Positions 60,838 to 64,000 of a DNA stretch of 64,000 nucleotides are shown here, piece by piece. A program made the position numbers and the translations under genes. The stretch is from contig NZ_JAGGOT010000061.1 in NCBI RefSeq assembly GCF_018614195.1, forward strand, positions 1 through 64,000. The letters run 5' to 3'. The first letter of the stretch is position 1, and each line of letters begins with the position of its first letter. Below the pieces are notes generated by a model, which searched no databases, was not told where the DNA came from, and saw only the letters and a list, made by a program, of their open reading frames with translations. The DNA is from Streptomyces sp. ISL-43 (lineage in GTDB: Bacteria; Actinomycetota; Actinomycetes; Streptomycetales; Streptomycetaceae).

Positions 60838-61656
60838 GTGAGCAGCCAAGTGGACCAAGCGGAGCAGGCGGAGACCGAAGAGCGGGCGGACGGGAGTACC
60901 GCCGGGAGCGCGGACACGACCGCCTCCCGGCGCTACCGCCGGGAGGACGTGGCCCGCGCGGCCGGGGTCAAAGTGCGCAACCTGCGCTACTACCAGGAGC
61001 GCGGGCTGCTTCCGCCACCGCGCCGGGAGGGCCGGATCGCCTGGTACTCCGACGACCACCTCACCCGACTGCGCCTGATCAGCGACCTGTTGGGGCGCGG
61101 CTACACCGTCAACGGCATCGCGGAGCTGCTGGCCGCCTGGGAGCAGGGTGGCGGGATATCCCAACTGCTGGGCCTTGAGCGGGAGATGACCCGCGATTGG
61201 GAGCAGGAGGAGTCGGTCTCCATGTCACGGGCCGAGCTGCGCGAGCTGTTCGGCCCGACGGCTTCCCCCGAGGACACCCGGCGGGCGGCCGAGTTGGGCT
61301 ACGTGACCATCGACGGGGACCTGGTCACGCACCGCAGCCGGCGCCTGCTGGAGGCGACGACGACGCTGGTACGGGCGGGGGTGCCGCTCGGGGAGGTCCT
61401 GGACGCGGGGGACTTCGTACAGGCGCAGGCGGCCGCGGTCGCGGACCGCTTCGTCGGGCTGTTCCGGATGCACGTGATCGGCGCGGAGGGCCTGGAACAT
61501 CTTTCGGCCACGCGGCTGCGGCACATCACGGAGGCGGTGGCGGCGCTGCGTCCGCTGGCGGGCGGGGTCGTGGCCGCGGAGTTCGCGCGGGCGATGGCCC
61601 ACCGGGTGGATGCCGAGGTCGCGGAGCTGCTGCGCAGCGAGACTCCCGGGGCGTAA
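60838..61656 (+). CDS. MerR-family transcriptional regulator
   Basis: A 272-residue MerR-type regulator. An acidic N-terminal leader of about 35 residues precedes the winged helix (YRREDVARAAGVKVRNLRYYQERGLLPPPRREGRIAWYSDDHLTRLRLISDLLGRGYTVNGIAELL). The C-terminal domain lacks a metal-binding cysteine cluster, so a small-molecule or protein signal is more likely than a metal. It starts with GTG. No spaced palindrome was noticed upstream. Confidence 0.9.
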   Translation: MSSQVDQAEQAETEERADGSTAGSADTTASRRYRREDVARAAGVKVRNLRYYQERGLLPPPRREGRIAWYSDDHLTRLRLISDLLGRGYTVNGIAELLAAWEQGGGISQLLGLEREMTRDWEQEESVSMSRAELRELFGPTASPEDTRRAAELGYVTIDGDLVTHRSRRLLEATTTLVRAGVPLGEVLDAGDFVQAQAAAVADRFVGLFRMHVIGAEGLEHLSATRLRHITEAVAALRPLAGGVVAAEFARAMAHRVDAEVAELLRSETPGA

Positions 61657-61775
61657 CCGGTCAGTAGGAGTCGGCTGAAAAGGCACTCTCGAGCAACCTT
61701 GCCAACCCCCATTGGCACTCTTACATTCAACTCGTCGGTAACAACGGTGCACAGCCGAACACAAGGGACGATCTC

Positions 61776-62429
61776 ATGGCAGATTCCCCGAAGTTACCCG
61801 AAAGCTCCGGCGAGGAGAGCGGCGAGAGAGCCGTTGGCGCGGGCCGCGTCCGCTGGCGCCGGTTCGCCGTACTGACCGTCCCGGCCATCGCCGTGACCGC
61901 CGGCCTCGGCATCGCCCTCGCCCAGGGCGCGCTGGCCGCCTCCTTCGCGGTATCGGGGCAGCAGTTCAAGGTGTCGGCCAAAAGCCTGGAAGGCGAGGGC
62001 TTCGCCCAGTACGGAAGCGTCGACGTCAACGCCCGCGAGGAGCTCATCCCGGTGGCGGTCACCGCCATCAGGGAAGCCAAGCTCAACAGCCTCTGCCAGT
62101 CGGTGGTCACCTCCCTCCCGATCATCGGCGACATCTCGCTCAACCTGACCGCCGGCCAGAAGACCCCCGTCGAGGCCAGCAACCTCTTCGTGGATGCCAC
62201 CCAGCTCTCCGGCGACGCGGTCTTCACCAACATCGAGATCGGCCGGGACGCCTCCACCCTCGACAAGGGGCCGGCGGACGCGGTGGGCATGCAGGACCTG
62301 TTCGCCCAGCAGGCCGACACCGTCAGCATCACCGATCTCCACCAGACGGCCTGGGCCACCAACGCGGGCACCTTCAAGCTCTCCGGGCTGAACATGAACA
62401 TCAGCAAGGGCAAGAAGGAATGCTTCTGA
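61776..62429 (+). CDS. DUF6230 family membrane-anchored protein
   Basis: A 217-residue protein with a charged N-terminus, one hydrophobic segment (about 35-55, VLTVPAIAVTAGLGIALAQGALAASFAV) and an exported domain. The domain (GQQFKVSAKSLEGEGFAQYGS, DISLNLTAGQ, VEASNLFVDATQLSGDAVFTNIEIG) fits DUF6230, a family found mainly in actinobacteria. Function is unknown. The following DUF6114 gene overlaps it by 10 bases, a conserved streptomycete pairing. Confidence 0.85.
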   Translation: MADSPKLPESSGEESGERAVGAGRVRWRRFAVLTVPAIAVTAGLGIALAQGALAASFAVSGQQFKVSAKSLEGEGFAQYGSVDVNAREELIPVAVTAIREAKLNSLCQSVVTSLPIIGDISLNLTAGQKTPVEASNLFVDATQLSGDAVFTNIEIGRDASTLDKGPADAVGMQDLFAQQADTVSITDLHQTAWATNAGTFKLSGLNMNISKGKKECF

Positions 62430-62944
62430 GCCGCTGGCGGCGATGGCGGCGCGGCCGGCCGTTCTGGGGCGGGCTCTTCGCCATCCTCGCCGGGGCCGAG
62501 ATCTGCGCCCTGCCGCTCGCGCCGCTGAAGATCATGCTGCAGCAGGGAGTGGCGGGGATCCCGTCCGTCCTGATGGGCATCGTCATGATCGTGCTCGGCC
62601 TCACCGCCTGGTTCTCGCCGCCCCAGCGCGCTCTGGCCGGCGTCCTCACCACCCTCATCGCCACCGTCGCGCTGGTCCTGTCGAACCTCGGCGGGTTCCT
62701 GATCGGCACCCTGCTCGGCATCCTCGGCGGCGGCCTGATGTTCGCCTGGCAGCCGTACGCCGCCTCGCGCACCGGCGCCGCACGGGACGCGGAGCCGCCC
62801 GGGCCCCGGGCCGAGTCCGTTCCCCCGCACGAGCCCGAACCCGAGAACGCCGCGCTCCCGTCCCCCAAGGTCACCCCCACGACCGCCCCTGCCCTCTCCC
62901 CCGCTCCCTCACCGCACCACGATCCCCAAGGAGCACAGCCATGA
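62420..62944 (+). CDS. DUF6114 family integral membrane protein
   Basis: A 174-residue protein with four hydrophobic spans (about 18-35, 45-62, 70-92, 95-110) after an Arg/Trp-rich start (SRWRRWRRGRPFWGG), then a Pro-rich cytoplasmic or exposed tail. This matches DUF6114, of unknown function. It overlaps both neighbours, with ATGA at its stop, so the three genes form one translational unit. Confidence 0.85.
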   Translation: MLLSRWRRWRRGRPFWGGLFAILAGAEICALPLAPLKIMLQQGVAGIPSVLMGIVMIVLGLTAWFSPPQRALAGVLTTLIATVALVLSNLGGFLIGTLLGILGGGLMFAWQPYAASRTGAARDAEPPGPRAESVPPHEPEPENAALPSPKVTPTTAPALSPAPSPHHDPQGAQP

Positions 62945-63594
62945 GCCGTACCCGCACGACCCTCGCGCTCGCCGCGGCCACCGCGGCCGGAGCCCTGTCC
63001 CTTGCCTCGGTCTCCGCCACCGCCGCGCCCTTACCCCTGGCCGGGTCGACCACCGTCACCCCGGCCGGGCACGCTTTCAAGGCCACGCTGAGCGGCAAGG
63101 CCACCCTCAAAGCCGGTTCGGTGACGGTCAGTTGTACGGTCTCCGTCTCCACCGGGGCGGTGCCGGCCGCCCCCGGCAACAACAACCCGGCCGGTCCCGT
63201 CTCCTCCCCGATCTCACCCCCCACGTACAGCTCCTGCACCTCCAGCGTGTGGGGCGTGACCCCCACGGTCACCACCAGCGGCGCCTGGTCGGTGTCCATG
63301 CAGAACGGCTCCCCCATCACCGCCACCATGACCGTGCCGACGGGCGGGCTCGTCGTGCACACCACCGGTCTGGCGACCTGCACGGTCACCGCGGCCCCCT
63401 CCGGCCCCGCGAACGTCGCCGGGACCTGGACGAACGGCGCCCCGCCGAGCCTGACCTTCACCAACGCCTCGGTGCCGGTCACGGTCACCGGCGGCTTCGG
63501 CTGCCCGACGAGCGCGACCTCGTCCACCTTCAACGCCGTGTACAAGGTCACCGACACCACCGACCCGACGCAGCAGATCACCGTCGGCCCCTGA
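62941..63594 (+). CDS. Secreted protein of unknown function
   Basis: A 217-residue exported protein. A signal peptide (RTRTTLALAAATAAGALSLASVSATA) is followed by a Thr/Ser/Gly/Val-rich beta domain with five Cys (CTVSVS, YSSCTSSVW, ATCTVTA, FGCPTS) and the segment TFTNASVPVTVTGGFGCP. Its start overlaps DUF6114 as ATGA. I do not recognise a named family; the domain recalls small secreted beta-sandwich proteins. A strong terminator follows, closing the operon. Confidence 0.85.
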   Translation: MSRTRTTLALAAATAAGALSLASVSATAAPLPLAGSTTVTPAGHAFKATLSGKATLKAGSVTVSCTVSVSTGAVPAAPGNNNPAGPVSSPISPPTYSSCTSSVWGVTPTVTTSGAWSVSMQNGSPITATMTVPTGGLVVHTTGLATCTVTAAPSGPANVAGTWTNGAPPSLTFTNASVPVTVTGGFGCPTSATSSTFNAVYKVTDTTDPTQQITVGP

Positions 63595-63619
63595 CGGCCC
63601 GCCGCGTCCCGCACGAAGG

Positions 63620-63653
63620 CCCGCCGGCCCCGGAGAGATCCGGGGCCGGCGGG
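63620..63653. terminator. Terminator between the secreted-protein operon and the acylase gene
   Basis: A perfect 14-bp stem (63620-63633 / 63640-63653) with a 6-base loop, 25 bases after one stop and 24 bases from the converging stop. It probably serves both. Confidence 0.85.
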
Positions 63654-63677
63654 CCCGCGTCGTGAGCCGAAGACGGC

Positions 63678-64000
63678 TCAGCGGTGGCCGGGGAACTCCA
63701 CCACCTGCTGATAGGTGGGCCGGTTCTGCCAGTTGATCTGCGGGTGGGCCAGGCCGCCCACCGGTCGCTGCACGATCGAGTCCGCGCACCACTGGTTGCC
63801 CGCGGCGCAGGTCCCGTCCGCCGGGTACACGGCGGCGGGCGTGGCGGCGGCGGCCTGCTTCAGCGTCGCCGTCATGACGTCCCGGCACCCGGAGAGGGTG
63901 CCGCCGCCGCAGTACGCCCGGGCCAGCGGTCCGGACACCGGGCGGCCGAGCACCGTACGCAGGTCCTTGTCGGCGTAGCTCCACCAGCCGTATTGGAAAG
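63678..64000 (-). CDS. Penicillin-acylase-family protein, C-terminal end only
   Basis: About 107 C-terminal residues entering from the window edge: FQYGWWSYADKDLRTVLGRPV, YCGGGTLSGCRDVM and the ending PQINWQNRPTYQQVVEFPGHR. The INWQNRPTYQQVVEF ending is characteristic of Ntn-type penicillin/AHL acylase-family proteins of actinobacteria. The catalytic Ser and propeptide lie outside the window, so activity and substrate cannot be judged. Confidence 0.75.
   Translation of the reverse strand, partial: FQYGWWSYADKDLRTVLGRPVSGPLARAYCGGGTLSGCRDVMTATLKQAAAATPAAVYPADGTCAAGNQWCADSIVQRPVGGLAHPQINWQNRPTYQQVVEFPGHR

Noticed and set aside
1..64000. tRNA or rRNA genes, integrase and attachment sites, biosynthetic gene cluster
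   Set aside because: None was recognised on reading either strand; no integrase gene or tRNA-edge repeat suggests a genomic island boundary inside the window.

Overview
The window looks like a Streptomyces chromosome or a close actinobacterial relative. It is strongly GC-rich, uses GTG and TTG starts freely, chains genes by ATGA/GTGA/TGATG overlaps, and carries lipoprotein substrate-binding proteins, CBM13-tailed secreted enzymes and streptomycete DUF6230/DUF6114 genes. No ribosomal or tRNA genes were seen. Most of the window (about 1-56 kb) is an accessory carbohydrate-utilisation region; the last 6 kb looks like ordinary chromosomal background.

Region by region. 1-10.9 kb (+): the end of a GH62 arabinofuranosidase, a CE3-like SGNH esterase with CBM13, GH42 beta-galactosidase, a decayed GH36 alpha-galactosidase, GH43, a secreted GH5 with X2/CBM46-type modules, and a LacI regulator. 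10.9-20.9 kb (-): one operon of a lipoprotein binding protein, two ABC permeases, half a GH74 xyloglucanase, GH42, GH95 alpha-fucosidase and a secreted GH12. 21-24 kb (+): a GH3 glycosidase. 24.1-34.5 kb (-): a chained L-fucose catabolic operon ending in lutABC, followed by the remains of a GH29 alpha-fucosidase split by a TnpB element. 35-39.7 kb (+): a ribose-type sugar ABC importer and a GntR regulator. 39.7-43.7 kb: ROK regulator, xylB and divergent xylA. 43.8-51.6 kb (-): GH3, CE7 acetylxylan esterase, GH1 and a YicI-type GH31 alpha-xylosidase. 51.8-56.9 kb: a xylH-like relic, a PhyH dioxygenase with a small partner, AraC, an expansin-like protein, and an ECF sigma factor with a membrane partner. 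57.0-57.7 kb: defence debris, namely a DUF4297 nuclease stub and a degenerate type I-E-like CRISPR array. 57.9-64 kb: pirin, TPR protein, RlmG, MerR, a DUF6230/DUF6114/secreted-protein set and the end of a penicillin-acylase-family gene.

Read together, the enzymes match the bonds of fucosylated xyloglucan. GH12/GH5/GH74 cut the backbone, GH95/GH29 remove L-fucose, GH42 (and formerly GH36) removes galactose, GH31 removes alpha-xylose, GH3/GH1 remove glucose, GH62/GH43 remove arabinose, CE3/CE7 remove acetyl groups, and an expansin may loosen the wall. Xylose is handled by xylA/xylB. L-fucose is handled by a non-phosphorylating pathway whose end products are pyruvate and L-lactate, and the same operon carries lutABC to oxidise the lactate. 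Eight copies of a palindrome centred on TCGAAGCGCTTCGA lie at four loci and are the likely operators of the local LacI regulator. A different motif, ATACATC/GGATGTAT, flanks the fucose operon promoters and probably binds the local GntR protein.

A recurring oddity is damage: GH36, GH74, GH29 and a xylH-like permease have each lost internal or N-terminal segments. The locus seems to be remodelling its substrate range, unless these are assembly errors.
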